Shown: positions 21,104 to 30,382, numbered from the stretch's first letter. The stretch is DNA of 32,208 nucleotides from Chloroflexota bacterium (GCA_017881885.1 JADGQJ010000005.1:1-32208), one strand, 5' to 3'. Program-made: numbers and translations. The notes: generated by a model not told the origin, from the letters alone.

Positions 21104-23065
21104 GTGAGCGTCCAGATCGAACACCCCTCCGTCTCCGCCAAGAACGTCTACCGGTTCGGCTCATTCGGGCTGGCCGTCATCGTCGCGGTCGCGGCCTTGA
21201 GTGTGCGGATGTTCGACCTCCAGGTCATGCAGGGCCAGCAGGGCTATCAGATCTCCCAGGGCCAGGCGGCCGAGACGACCTCCGTGCCGGCAAGTCGGGG
21301 CTTGATCTACGACACGAGCGCCGGCAAGGGCGGTGCGGTCACGCACACCGCGCTGGTCAAGAACATCCCCAACTTCATCGTGGAGATCATCCCCCACGAC
21401 CTCCGGGTCGCGGACAAGCCTGTGGTTGTGCGGCGGCTCGCGTCGCTACTCAAGATGGATCCGATCGTCATCGACCAGGAACTCGACGGCGCGACGGGCT
21501 CGTTGTACGACCCGATCGTGATTGCCACGAATGTCGACACGAACGTGGCCCGCATGGTCGACGAAAACCAGGACGCCCTTCCCGGCGTGCAGGTGCTATC
21601 CGAGCCGTTGCGCCAGTACACGAACGGCCCACTTTTCGGAACGATCCTCGGCTATACGGGCCGGATCAACTCGGAGCCGAGCGCGGCGCAGAAAGCGGCC
21701 GGCTACTCGCAGGGGGACTTCACCGGCCTGGCAGGGCTCGAGCTCGAATATGAAAGCGAGCTGCGAGGGATCTACGGCAAGGAGACGGTCGCTCTCGATT
21801 CGAACGGCCAGCCGATCCAGGGTTTGACGACGTCGGTCACGCCGCCGATTCCGGGGTCATCGCTGACCCTGAGCATCGACACACACGAACAGACGCTTGC
21901 CCAGAACGCCCTCGCGTGGGGGATGAAGCAGGGCGCCGTGAAGATGGGCTCGATCATCGTCGAGAACCCCCAGAACGGCGAGATCCTCGCCATGGTCAGC
22001 CTGCCGGGCTACGACGACAACATCTTCGCCCAGGGCATCAGCCAGGCCGAATACCAGAAGATGCTCGTCGATCCGACGTTGCCGCTGGTCAACAAGGCCG
22101 TCACGGAGCAGTACGCACCGGGTTCGACTTACAAGCTGGTCACGGGCACGGCTGGACTCCAGGACGGGATCATCACGGCCGCATCCACTATCAATTCGCA
22201 GCCCTATATCCAGGTCGGAACCGAGAAGTTCTACGAATGGAACAAGACGGGGTGGGGTCCCCTGAACATCATCATGGGCCTGGCTCACTCGAGTGACACC
22301 TTCTTCTACCAGCTGGCCGACAGGGTCGGCCTCGTAAGACTCACCTACTGGGCCAAGCAGTTGGGGTTCGGAGAGCCGACCGGGATCGACCTTCCCAACG
22401 AGGCCACCGGCATCGTTCCCGACGACCAGTGGAAGCAGATCGCCAAGGGCGAGGGCCAGACGATGTTCAAAGGCGAAATCCTCCAGGCTGGCATCGGGCA
22501 GGGCTTCGACGCCTCATCGCCGTTGCAGCTTCTGAACGCGTACTGCGCCGTAATCAACGGCGGCAATCTGTGGACGCCGCATGTGGTCACTTCCATCAGC
22601 GATCCGAGCGGCAGCGTGACACCCGTTGCGCCCAAATTGATCCGCAAGCTCCCAGTCTCGCCGCAGAATCTTCAAACGATGCGTCTGGCCACTCGTGCAG
22701 TCGTCACCAGCCGTCACACGTACAACCTGGTCGAGTTGCCCATACAAGTCGCAGGCAAGACGGGAACGGCCGAATTCGGCACGGCGGACCGGTACGGTCG
22801 ACTGCCGTACCACGAATGGTTCGTCGGCTACACGCCCGGCGACGCGTTCAACGGGAACTTCTACGGGACGGACTCGCAGCTGGCCGTGCTCGTATTCACG
22901 TATGGCGCCGACACCTGGGGCGACATCTCGACCGAGATCGTCAAGTACTACCTCTGGACGCACTACAACCTCAGGGGCAAGCCCACGACCCAGAGTCTTG
23001 CCGGCCACGTGAACCTGTGGGCGTTCAAGCGCACGAACTTCTTCGGCACCGCCAACAACCACTGA
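21104..23065 (+). CDS. mrdA: Penicillin-binding protein 2 (peptidoglycan transpeptidase)
   Basis: GTG start after AAGGAGG. N-terminal TM, SRGLIYD, PGSTYKLV (SxxK), HSSDTFFYQLA (SxD/N position), AGKTGTAEF (KTG). Confidence 0.93.
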   Translation: MSVQIEHPSVSAKNVYRFGSFGLAVIVAVAALSVRMFDLQVMQGQQGYQISQGQAAETTSVPASRGLIYDTSAGKGGAVTHTALVKNIPNFIVEIIPHDLRVADKPVVVRRLASLLKMDPIVIDQELDGATGSLYDPIVIATNVDTNVARMVDENQDALPGVQVLSEPLRQYTNGPLFGTILGYTGRINSEPSAAQKAAGYSQGDFTGLAGLELEYESELRGIYGKETVALDSNGQPIQGLTTSVTPPIPGSSLTLSIDTHEQTLAQNALAWGMKQGAVKMGSIIVENPQNGEILAMVSLPGYDDNIFAQGISQAEYQKMLVDPTLPLVNKAVTEQYAPGSTYKLVTGTAGLQDGIITAASTINSQPYIQVGTEKFYEWNKTGWGPLNIIMGLAHSSDTFFYQLADRVGLVRLTYWAKQLGFGEPTGIDLPNEATGIVPDDQWKQIAKGEGQTMFKGEILQAGIGQGFDASSPLQLLNAYCAVINGGNLWTPHVVTSISDPSGSVTPVAPKLIRKLPVSPQNLQTMRLATRAVVTSRHTYNLVELPIQVAGKTGTAEFGTADRYGRLPYHEWFVGYTPGDAFNGNFYGTDSQLAVLVFTYGADTWGDISTEIVKYYLWTHYNLRGKPTTQSLAGHVNLWAFKRTNFFGTANNH

Positions 23066-23081
23066 TCGAAGCGACGGATCT

Positions 23082-24236
23082 ATGAACTTCTTCCGCTCGG
23101 AGCCGATGAGGCTGCGGTCTTGGGCTCCCAAGGCCGCGTCGCTGACGTGGCGTCTCTACGACTTCCAGCTGACGACCTACGCCATCCTGTTGCTCTTGTT
23201 CGGCCTGGCGATGGCCTACAGCAACAGCGTCGGGGCGACTCACACGACGCTCTCGCCCGGCTCCCCCTTCGTTCGGTATCTGATGTGGGCCGTCATCGCG
23301 ATGGTCGTGTTCCTGATCGCCACCATGTTCGACTACAAGTGGCTCCGAACCTTCGCGTGGCCGATCTACTTTCTGAACGTCGGCCTGCTGATCCTGACGC
23401 TTCGGATCGGGTCGAGCACCGGTGACGCGGGGACGTCGGCACGCTGGATCGTGATCGCGGGCTTTCAGCTCCAATTCAGCGAACTGGCCAAGATCCTGAT
23501 GATCATCGTGTTTGCCGCGTTTCTGACGAGCCGCGCCGGAAACATAAGATCGGTCTGGACGGTCATCGGGACGATCATCATCCTCGGGCCGCCATGGGTT
23601 CTGGTCATGCTCCAGCCGGACCTCGGGACCTCGTTGGTGATGGTCGGGACCCTCGCCGGCATGCTGTTCATGTCCGGGGCAAGCCTTCGCTGGCTTGGAA
23701 CCCTGGTCGCCGCCGTGATCGGCGCCGTCCCCATCGTGTGGGAGAACCTGCACGAGTACCAGCGATTGCGGCTCCTGTCGTTGCTCAACCAGTCCCAGGA
23801 TCCGCGCGGCAGCGGGTATCAGCTTCTTCAAGCCAAGACTGCGGTCAACGCGGGCGGGCCATGGGGCAAAGGCCTGACCAACGGAACCGTGCCCTTGCCG
23901 GTCCAGACCACCGACTTCGTGTGGGGTGTCCTGGCCGAAGAGCTCGGGTTCTTCGGCTCGATGGTCGTCCTGGTGCTCTTCGTCGCCTTGATCTGGCGCC
24001 TTCTCGTCTGCTCGTGGAGGTCGGACGATCAGTTCGCCGTGCTCCTTGGCTGCGGCCTTGCCTCCCTGCTTCTATTCCAGGTCGTCGTCAACGTCGGCAT
24101 GGTGATCGGATTGATGCCCATCACGGGCATCCCTCTGCCCTTTATCACCTACGGCGGCGCGTCACTCGTAAGCCTCATGGGTGGGCTTGGGGTTCTGCAA
24201 AGCACCAACCTGAGACGTGAGCCGCCCGCCTGGTAG
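23082..24236 (+). CDS. rodA: Rod shape-determining protein RodA (SEDS glycosyltransferase)
   Basis: FQLQFSELAKILMI, LQPDLGTSLVM, GVLAEELGFFGSM, GMVIGLMPITGIPLPFITYGGASLVSLM. Confidence 0.95.
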   Translation: MNFFRSEPMRLRSWAPKAASLTWRLYDFQLTTYAILLLLFGLAMAYSNSVGATHTTLSPGSPFVRYLMWAVIAMVVFLIATMFDYKWLRTFAWPIYFLNVGLLILTLRIGSSTGDAGTSARWIVIAGFQLQFSELAKILMIIVFAAFLTSRAGNIRSVWTVIGTIIILGPPWVLVMLQPDLGTSLVMVGTLAGMLFMSGASLRWLGTLVAAVIGAVPIVWENLHEYQRLRLLSLLNQSQDPRGSGYQLLQAKTAVNAGGPWGKGLTNGTVPLPVQTTDFVWGVLAEELGFFGSMVVLVLFVALIWRLLVCSWRSDDQFAVLLGCGLASLLLFQVVVNVGMVIGLMPITGIPLPFITYGGASLVSLMGGLGVLQSTNLRREPPAW

Positions 24237-24314
24237 GCGGTAAGCAAAGGGGTCGGTTTGACCGCCGGCCCGATACGCCCGAGCGGTAGGACCGCGAGCC
24301 GGCCCCGCCGACCG

Positions 24315-24343
24315 TTGCCGGGCGGGGCTGTCGCGCGTAGACT
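24315..24343 (+). promoter_or_regulatory. candidate promoter for radical SAM gene
   Basis: TTGCCG-17 bp-TAGACT. Confidence 0.45.
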
Positions 24344-24421
24344 CGGCCACTCCGCCACGATCCCGCGCCCCAGGCCGGCCCCGAACGGCCCGCGATCTAC
24401 CGTCCGAACCCGTCACGAGCA

Positions 24422-26692
24422 ATGACCACGATCCTGCCCGCCGACCCGTCGCCGCCCAGCCTCGACCGGAGTGGGCCCTGCTACGCCCCGCCGCCGCTTC
24501 CATCCCTCGCCGTCGAGCGAGCGCTCGGCCGCGTCCGCAAGCCCGGCCGCTACGCCGGGGGGGAGTGGAATTCCGTCCAGAAGGACTGGGGATTGGTCGC
24601 GCTGAAGTGGTGCTTCGTTTACCCCGACCTGTACGAGATCGGGATGAGCAACCTCGGCCTGCGGATCCTGTACGAAGTCCTCAACGATCGTCCCGACAGG
24701 CTGGCCGAGCGCTGCTTCGCGCCCGACGTCGACCTGCAGGGTCAGCTGCGTTCGGCTCGACTGCCGCTTTGGAGCCTGGAGACCAGACGAGACGTTCGCG
24801 CTTTCGACGTCCTCGGTGTCAGCCTCGGCTACGAGCTTACATACACCAACCTCCTGGACATGCTCGACCTTGCCGGCATGCCGGTGACCACGGCGGACCG
24901 CACCGAAGCCGACCCGCTCGTCATCGCCGGCGGTTCCAGCGTGCTCAACCCGGAGCCGATCGCCGACTGTCTCGATGCCGTCCTGTTGGGCGAGGGCGAG
25001 GAAGCAGTCATCGAAATCAGCGACACTCTCGAGCAGATCGGTTGGCACCGCCGCCTCGGTCCCACCGGAGAGTGGCTCCGGGGAGTGTCCCGCGCCGACG
25101 CCCTTCTGGCCTTGGCCCGGATCCCGGGCGTCTACGTTCCGTCTCTGTATCGCCCCCAATACAACCCGGACGGCACGTTCGCCCGCCTGGAGCCGCTGGT
25201 GTCGGAGGCGCCGCCGCAGATCACGGGCCGGATCGCCGCCGACTTCGAAACCACCGTCCACGCCATCCGCCAGCTCGTGCCAAACATCGCCATCGTCTTC
25301 GACCGCGCCCAACTCGAGGTCATGCGCGGCTGCACACGAGGCTGCCGCTTCTGCCAGGCCGGAATGCATTATCGGCCGCTGCGCGAGCGTGCCCCGGACG
25401 TGGCGATCGCGGCCGCCCAGTCGATCCTCAACGCCACCGGGTACGAGGAGATCGGCCTTACCAGCCTGTCGACTGCCGACTACACATACGTCAACGAGGT
25501 AGCCACGGCGCTTCACCGCCTCCGGCCGCAGGCGTCCGTCTCGCTGCCGAGCACGCGCGTGGACGCGTTCACCGTGGATCTGGTCGACGCCATCGTCCCC
25601 AGCGGCCGGCGCGGCGGGTTCACGTTCGCGCCAGAGGCGGGCAGCCAGCGGCTCAGGGACGTCATCAACAAGGGAGTCAGCGACGAGGAAATTGCCCGCT
25701 GCGCCGAACTCGCCTTCCGCCGCGGCTGGAGCGCGCTCAAGTTCTACTTCATGATCGGGCTGCCTACCGAAACGATGGACGACGTCCTTGCGATCGGCGA
25801 TATCTGCCGCCGGGTCCTCGAGGTCGGCCGCCGGTACCACGGCAGCAAGGCCCAGGTGAAAGCGAACGTGTCGACCTTTGTGCCCAAGGTGGCGACGCCG
25901 TTCATGTGGTCCGGTCAGGACACGACGGCCGAGATCGAGGCCAAGGTTTCCGCCCTTCGACAGACGATGCACGGTCGCGGTCTGGACCTGCGTTGGACCG
26001 AGCCGCGGAGCTCGATCATCGAGGCCGCGCTGGGCAGGGGAGATCGGCGTCTCAATCCAGTCGTCCGGCGAGCGTGGCGCAAAGGTGCCCGGTTCGACGC
26101 CTGGGATGAGCACTTCAGCTTCCAGCTCTGGCTCGAGGCCTTCGAGGAGGAGGGGCTCGATCCCGCCTGGTATGCCCAGCGAGACATCCCGCTCGACGAA
26201 GCGCTGCCGTGGGACCACCTCAGCTGCGGCGTGACCCGCGAATTCCTTGCCCGCGACTACGGACTCGCGCTCTCGGGCAAGACTGTGGCCGACTGCCATT
26301 GGGGCCCGTGCTTCAACTGCGGCGTACCGACGGCGACGGGATTCGAGTGCCGGACCGGCGAGCAAGGTCCCCGCCGGCTACTCGTGCGGCCGGAGGCCGC
26401 CGAAGCCGAGCCGGGGGACGGCGTGGCCGCAGAAGAAAGCTCGAGCCGCTGGCGGTACGTCGGACCGCCGGGCGATCCGCGCCGTCAGGGTTCGGTCGGG
26501 CGCGCGGCCGCCGGCACTGCCACGGGCGGCGTCCCGGACGATGCGGCGGTTGCCGACTCAGGCGACAATGCCGAAGATACGGCAATGGCGTGGCCCTCCA
26601 ACCTCTTGGGGACGAAGGTGCAGTCGAAGAACGCAGGGCTCTCGGGTCTGGCGTCGCTGGTGGATGCGGCCGGCGGCGAGTCGACGGGGTGA
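24422..26692 (+). CDS. TIGR03960-like B12-binding domain/radical SAM protein
   Basis: RGCTRGCRFCQAGMHYRPLRER (CxxxCxxC), YPDLYEIGMSNLGLRILYEVLN, VIAGGSSVLNPEPIADCLDAVLLGEGEEAV. C-terminal CHWGPCFNCGV cluster. Confidence 0.9.
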   Translation: MTTILPADPSPPSLDRSGPCYAPPPLPSLAVERALGRVRKPGRYAGGEWNSVQKDWGLVALKWCFVYPDLYEIGMSNLGLRILYEVLNDRPDRLAERCFAPDVDLQGQLRSARLPLWSLETRRDVRAFDVLGVSLGYELTYTNLLDMLDLAGMPVTTADRTEADPLVIAGGSSVLNPEPIADCLDAVLLGEGEEAVIEISDTLEQIGWHRRLGPTGEWLRGVSRADALLALARIPGVYVPSLYRPQYNPDGTFARLEPLVSEAPPQITGRIAADFETTVHAIRQLVPNIAIVFDRAQLEVMRGCTRGCRFCQAGMHYRPLRERAPDVAIAAAQSILNATGYEEIGLTSLSTADYTYVNEVATALHRLRPQASVSLPSTRVDAFTVDLVDAIVPSGRRGGFTFAPEAGSQRLRDVINKGVSDEEIARCAELAFRRGWSALKFYFMIGLPTETMDDVLAIGDICRRVLEVGRRYHGSKAQVKANVSTFVPKVATPFMWSGQDTTAEIEAKVSALRQTMHGRGLDLRWTEPRSSIIEAALGRGDRRLNPVVRRAWRKGARFDAWDEHFSFQLWLEAFEEEGLDPAWYAQRDIPLDEALPWDHLSCGVTREFLARDYGLALSGKTVADCHWGPCFNCGVPTATGFECRTGEQGPRRLLVRPEAAEAEPGDGVAAEESSSRWRYVGPPGDPRRQGSVGRAAAGTATGGVPDDAAVADSGDNAEDTAMAWPSNLLGTKVQSKNAGLSGLASLVDAAGGESTG

Positions 26693-28203
26693 TGCCGACA
26701 GGCCTCCAGGCGATCGCGACAATCTCGACCGACGTGACCACCGTGGCGGCGGCCGCGGCGACAGGGGCGGATTCCGGCGATACCACGCTCCAACTCATCC
26801 GTCTCTTCGTGCTGCTCGTCGGGGCCGCTGCCCTGGTGACGCTCCTGGCCCGCCGCATCAACCTGCCCTACACGGTTGCGCTCGTTGCCTTTGGGATGGT
26901 GGCGGGGGCGCTCTTCTCCCCGCTCCGGGTCGAGATAACTCCACAGCTGGTCCTGGTGGTCCTTCTGCCCGCTCTGGTTTTCGAAGCCTCGTACCAGATC
27001 GACTTCGGCAAGCTGCGCCCTTCGTTACTGGGTGTGTCGCTCCTCGCCGGGCCCGGGGTCCTCGTGAGCGCGGGGCTCGTGACCCTATTCCTGCACTTCG
27101 GCGCCGGGTTGCCGCCCGAACAGGCTTTCGTGGTGGGGGCGATGCTCGCCGCCACGGACCCGGCCGCGGTCATCGCCACGTTCAAGAGGCTCGCCTCGCC
27201 AAGGCGTCTGGCCACGCTCGTCGAGGCGGAGAGCATCTTCAACGACGGCACAGGCATCGTGGCCTTCACGATCGCGGTCGGCTTCGTGAGCAGCCGGACG
27301 TCGACCTCGCCGCTCGAGACCGGCATGACGTTCGTCTCCGTCGTCGTAATCAGCGCGGTGATCGGCGCGATCGCCGGGTGGGCGGCGTCGCGGGTCCTCC
27401 CCAACGTCGGCGACCACTTGATCGAGATCAGCCTTTCCGTCGTCCTGGCGTACGGCACGTACCTGGCCGCCGACGCATTCCACCAATCCGGGGTCATCGC
27501 CACTTCGGCCGCGGGGATCGTGCTCGGCAACTACGGCCGGCGCCTCGGACTGTCAGCGCGGACGGAGGAGGCACTCGACACGGTCTGGGAATTCGTCGCC
27601 TTCCTGGCCACCGCGTTCGTGTTCCTGGTGGTGGGATTCGCGATCTCGCTGCGCTCGCTCGCGGATGTGGCCGTGCCGATTGCGTGGGCTGTGGCGGCGA
27701 CCTTCGCCGGTCGCGCGATCATCGTTTATGGATTCCTCGGGACGCTTCGTGAGCTGCGGCGACGCGCGCCGAAGATGCGTCGGCTCGACGCCGAATCGCC
27801 CGACGTCTCGGACGACCGCGTACGCGACGAAGGCGATCTCCCGACGGGCTGGTTGCACGTCATCTACTGGTCGGGGCTGCGCGGGGCCGTCTCGACGGCG
27901 CTGGCACTGTCTCTGCCGGCCGACCTGCCGAACCGGTCGTTGCTTCAGGGAATCACATTCGGCGTCGTCCTCTTCACCCTCCTGGTCCAGGCCACGACGG
28001 CCGAGCTCGTGGTCAACCGGTGGGGCCGGAAGCCGATTCGCCCGCAGAAGCCGAGCAAAGCAAAGGCGAAGAGGCTCGAGCCGAGCGCCCCCGGCGCCTC
28101 CGCGGCAGAGTCGGCGGCGGTCGAACGAGCCGCCGAACGGCCGACTGTCGAGCCGCCGACCCTCGAACGGCCTGATGCCCCTGGGTCGGGCGCGCTCCGT
28201 TGA
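26692..28203 (+). CDS. CPA1-family Na+/H+ (cation:proton) antiporter
   Basis: From ATG 26692 (overlapping the radical SAM TGA): AMLAATDPAAVIATFKRL, LVEAESIFNDGTGIVAF, WSGLRGAVSTALALSLP. Charged Pro/Glu-rich C-terminal tail. Confidence 0.92.
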   Translation: MPTGLQAIATISTDVTTVAAAAATGADSGDTTLQLIRLFVLLVGAAALVTLLARRINLPYTVALVAFGMVAGALFSPLRVEITPQLVLVVLLPALVFEASYQIDFGKLRPSLLGVSLLAGPGVLVSAGLVTLFLHFGAGLPPEQAFVVGAMLAATDPAAVIATFKRLASPRRLATLVEAESIFNDGTGIVAFTIAVGFVSSRTSTSPLETGMTFVSVVVISAVIGAIAGWAASRVLPNVGDHLIEISLSVVLAYGTYLAADAFHQSGVIATSAAGIVLGNYGRRLGLSARTEEALDTVWEFVAFLATAFVFLVVGFAISLRSLADVAVPIAWAVAATFAGRAIIVYGFLGTLRELRRRAPKMRRLDAESPDVSDDRVRDEGDLPTGWLHVIYWSGLRGAVSTALALSLPADLPNRSLLQGITFGVVLFTLLVQATTAELVVNRWGRKPIRPQKPSKAKAKRLEPSAPGASAAESAAVERAAERPTVEPPTLERPDAPGSGALR

Positions 28204-29000
28204 GCGAATCGAAGCAGCGCTGGCGGATCGTCTTCGCCCGCGACGACGACGCCCGGTTCCTGTCGCATCTCGACGCCGTCCACCTTTGGGAGAGGGCTTT
28301 CCGGCGAGGCGAGCTCCCGGTGGCGACCAGCGGAGGATTCAGCCCGCGGCCGCGCCTCGTCTTCGCTGCGCCTCTGCCCCTCGGGATGCTGGCCGAGCAT
28401 GAGCTGGCCGACCTCTTCCTCTCGGAGCGGCTGACTCGTCTCGACCTCCGTGTCCGCCTTGCGGAAGGGATGCCGCGCGGCTATCGCCTCATCGACCTGC
28501 ACGACGAATGGGTCGGCAGCCCGGCGGTCGCGACGCAGCTGGTCGCCGCCGACTACCGCATGACCCTGCTCGGCGTGGCGCGGGAGCGGCTGGAAGGCGC
28601 GGTCCGGAGCCTCCTTGCAGCCACCGAGCTTCGCCGCGAGAAGCGTCGCGAGAAGAAGGTGACAGCCTACGACCTGCGGCCCCTTCTGCTCGATCTGCAG
28701 GCGCGCCCGCGCGACGCCGCGGCCGGGGCGACGGAATCGCCTGACCTTGCCGCAGCCGGCCTGTGGATGCGCCTTCGCAACAGCCAGGATCTGGGCAGCG
28801 GGCGAGCCGACGAGGTCGTCGAGGCCATCGCCGCGGAACTCGGTCTGTCTACCTCTAATCCGCCCTGGTCGGCAGAGGCTGAAGCCGAAGATGCCGCCGA
28901 GCCGGGCCCGCCGGTCGAGCCGTCGTCCGTGCAGCCGGGGCTCGAGATTGTCCGGCCGGTTCGCGAACGTCTCTGGCTTTCGGACGAATTGGCGCTCTGA
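28200..29000 (+). CDS. TIGR03936/DUF2344 radical-SAM-linked protein
   Basis: WRIVFARDDDARFLSHLDAVHLWERAFRRGELPVATSGGFSPRPRLVFAAPLPLGM is characteristic. Upstream of rplU. Confidence 0.88.
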   Translation: MSESKQRWRIVFARDDDARFLSHLDAVHLWERAFRRGELPVATSGGFSPRPRLVFAAPLPLGMLAEHELADLFLSERLTRLDLRVRLAEGMPRGYRLIDLHDEWVGSPAVATQLVAADYRMTLLGVARERLEGAVRSLLAATELRREKRREKKVTAYDLRPLLLDLQARPRDAAAGATESPDLAAAGLWMRLRNSQDLGSGRADEVVEAIAAELGLSTSNPPWSAEAEAEDAAEPGPPVEPSSVQPGLEIVRPVRERLWLSDELAL

Positions 29001-29048
29001 GCCGCATCCGACGGCGCCCGAAGCGCCGCAGAGACGCCCAGTTCGCGT

Positions 29049-29077
29049 TTGACGCCGGGGGGCTCGCGCCGTAAACT
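29049..29077 (+). promoter_or_regulatory. candidate rplU promoter
   Basis: TTGACG-17 bp-TAAACT. Confidence 0.65.
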
Positions 29078-29086
29078 CCAACTTCG

Positions 29087-29158
29087 CGCCCCGGCCTGCC
29101 CGGGGGCGTATTCGTGTCATGCACCTCGGGGCCCTTGCCCCGTCAACCCTTCCCGAGG
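29087..29158 (+). promoter_or_regulatory. candidate L21 leader (two hairpins)
   Basis: Hairpin A: CGCCCCGG/CCGGGGGCG, 29087-29108. Hairpin B: CCTCGGG (29124-29130)/CCCGAGG (29152-29158), with the rplU SD (GAGG) inside its 3' arm. Confidence 0.5.
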
Positions 29159-29162
29159 ACCA

Positions 29163-29810
29163 ATGTACGCAGTCATAGAGACCGGCGGCAAGCAGTACAA
29201 AGTCGAACTCGGCACCGAGCTCGAAGTGGAACTGCTCGATGTCGAACCGGGCCAGGAAATCAACCTCGAGCGCATCCTGATGGTCGGGGACGGCGAGACG
29301 ACGGCAATCGGACAGCCCATAGTGGCGGACGCCGCAGTCAGTGCCCAGGTCCTGCGCCGGGATCGCGGTGTCAAGACGATCTCGTTCAAGTACCGGCCCA
29401 AGGCCCGCCGCCGCGTCAAGAAGGGGCATCGCCAGGAGCTGACGATCCTCAAGATCACCGAAGTCCGGCTGGGCTCCAAGAGCGCAGCGGCAGAGGCGAA
29501 GGTCGTCGAGGCCCGGGCTGAAGCCGATCGCGAGAAGGTCGCCAAGGCAGCGGCTCGCCAGGCCGCCGAAGACGCCGCCATCGCGGACAAGCTCAAGGCT
29601 CGTGAGAAGGCCGCCGCGGCGGCAGCCGCCCCCAAGAAGGCAGCTCCGGCGAAGCCAGCCTCCAAGGCCGCCGCCGCAAAACCTGCCAAGCCAGCCCCCA
29701 AGGCCGCCGCCGCAAAGGCAGTCGCTCCCAAGGCCAAGGCCGAGAAGACCGGCAAAGCGGACGCGGCTGCTCCGGCCAAGCGACCGGCCCGGACCAAGAA
29801 GGACGAATAA
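29163..29810 (+). CDS. rplU: 50S ribosomal protein L21 with long Lys/Ala-rich C-terminal extension
   Basis: MYAVIETGGKQYKVELGTELEVELLDVEPGQEI...SFKYRPKARRRVKKGHRQELTILKI is L21, followed by about 110 aa of KAAAAKPAKPAPKAAAAK-type sequence. Confidence 0.96.
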   Translation: MYAVIETGGKQYKVELGTELEVELLDVEPGQEINLERILMVGDGETTAIGQPIVADAAVSAQVLRRDRGVKTISFKYRPKARRRVKKGHRQELTILKITEVRLGSKSAAAEAKVVEARAEADREKVAKAAARQAAEDAAIADKLKAREKAAAAAAAPKKAAPAKPASKAAAAKPAKPAPKAAAAKAVAPKAKAEKTGKADAAAPAKRPARTKKDE

Positions 29811-29813
29811 GAG

Positions 29814-30077
29814 ATGGCCCACAAGAAGGCAGGCTCGAGCTCGAAGAACGGCCGCGACAGCGTCGGCCAGCGTCTCGGCTGCAAGGCCGGAGACGGCCAG
29901 TTCGTGACCGCCGGGTCGATCATCGTCCGGCAGCGCGGCATGACGTTCAAGTCCGGCGCGGGCACGGGTCTGGCGCACGACTACAGCGTCTTCGCAACCG
30001 TGGACGGGACCGTGCACTACGAGCACGCGACCCGCACCAAGAAGCGAATCCGCGTCGAGGCCCTGGCGGGCGAGTAG
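29814..30077 (+). CDS. rpmA: 50S ribosomal protein L27
   Basis: [61 protein letters not shown]. Confidence 0.98.
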   Translation: MAHKKAGSSSKNGRDSVGQRLGCKAGDGQFVTAGSIIVRQRGMTFKSGAGTGLAHDYSVFATVDGTVHYEHATRTKKRIRVEALAGE

Positions 30078-30097
30078 CCCGCAGGACACGTCCCTGA

Positions 30098-30115
30098 GGC
30101 CGGCTCGTGCCGGCC
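30098..30115 (+). other. hairpin in rpmA-rpmE spacer
   Basis: GGCCGGC-TCGT-GCCGGCC, perfect 7-bp stem and tetraloop. No U-tract. Confidence 0.5.
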
Positions 30116-30169
30116 GTATGACGGACGACCACCGGCGGGCAACCGCTCGGAAGGCGCCCGGGAGAGCAC

Positions 30170-30382
30170 ATGAAACCGAAGATCCACCCGAAGTACCAGC
30201 AGGCGACCGTCCTCTGCGCCTCGTGCAAGACGACATTCGAGGTCGGCTCGACAAGGTCGGAGCTGCGGGTCGACGTCTGCAACAGCTGCCACCCGTTCTT
30301 CACGGGCAAGCAGATGATCCTCGACACGGCCGGTCAGGTCGAGCGCTTCCAGCGCCGCCTCGAGCGCACCCAGCGGGCGTAG
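30170..30382 (+). CDS. rpmE: 50S ribosomal protein L31 (zinc-binding, C+ form)
   Basis: MKPKIHPKYQQATVLCASCKTTFEVGSTRSELRVDVCNSCHPFFTGKQ, with CxxC...CxxC. Confidence 0.97.
   Translation: MKPKIHPKYQQATVLCASCKTTFEVGSTRSELRVDVCNSCHPFFTGKQMILDTAGQVERFQRRLERTQRA

Noticed and set aside
23004-23016. CACGTGAACC in the PBP2 3' end as an extra parS
   Set aside because: Lacks the TGTTTC left arm (reads GGCCACGTGAACC); inside coding sequence.
24413-26365. 650-aa minus-strand ORF opposite the radical SAM gene
   Set aside because: Antisense shadow of a gene with clear CxxxCxxC and family motifs.
27945-30254. 769-aa minus-strand ORF spanning the antiporter end, DUF2344, rplU and rpmA
   Set aside because: Antisense to several unambiguous genes. 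The low-complexity GGLGGWLGRFCGGGLGGWL is the mirror of the L21 Lys/Ala tail.
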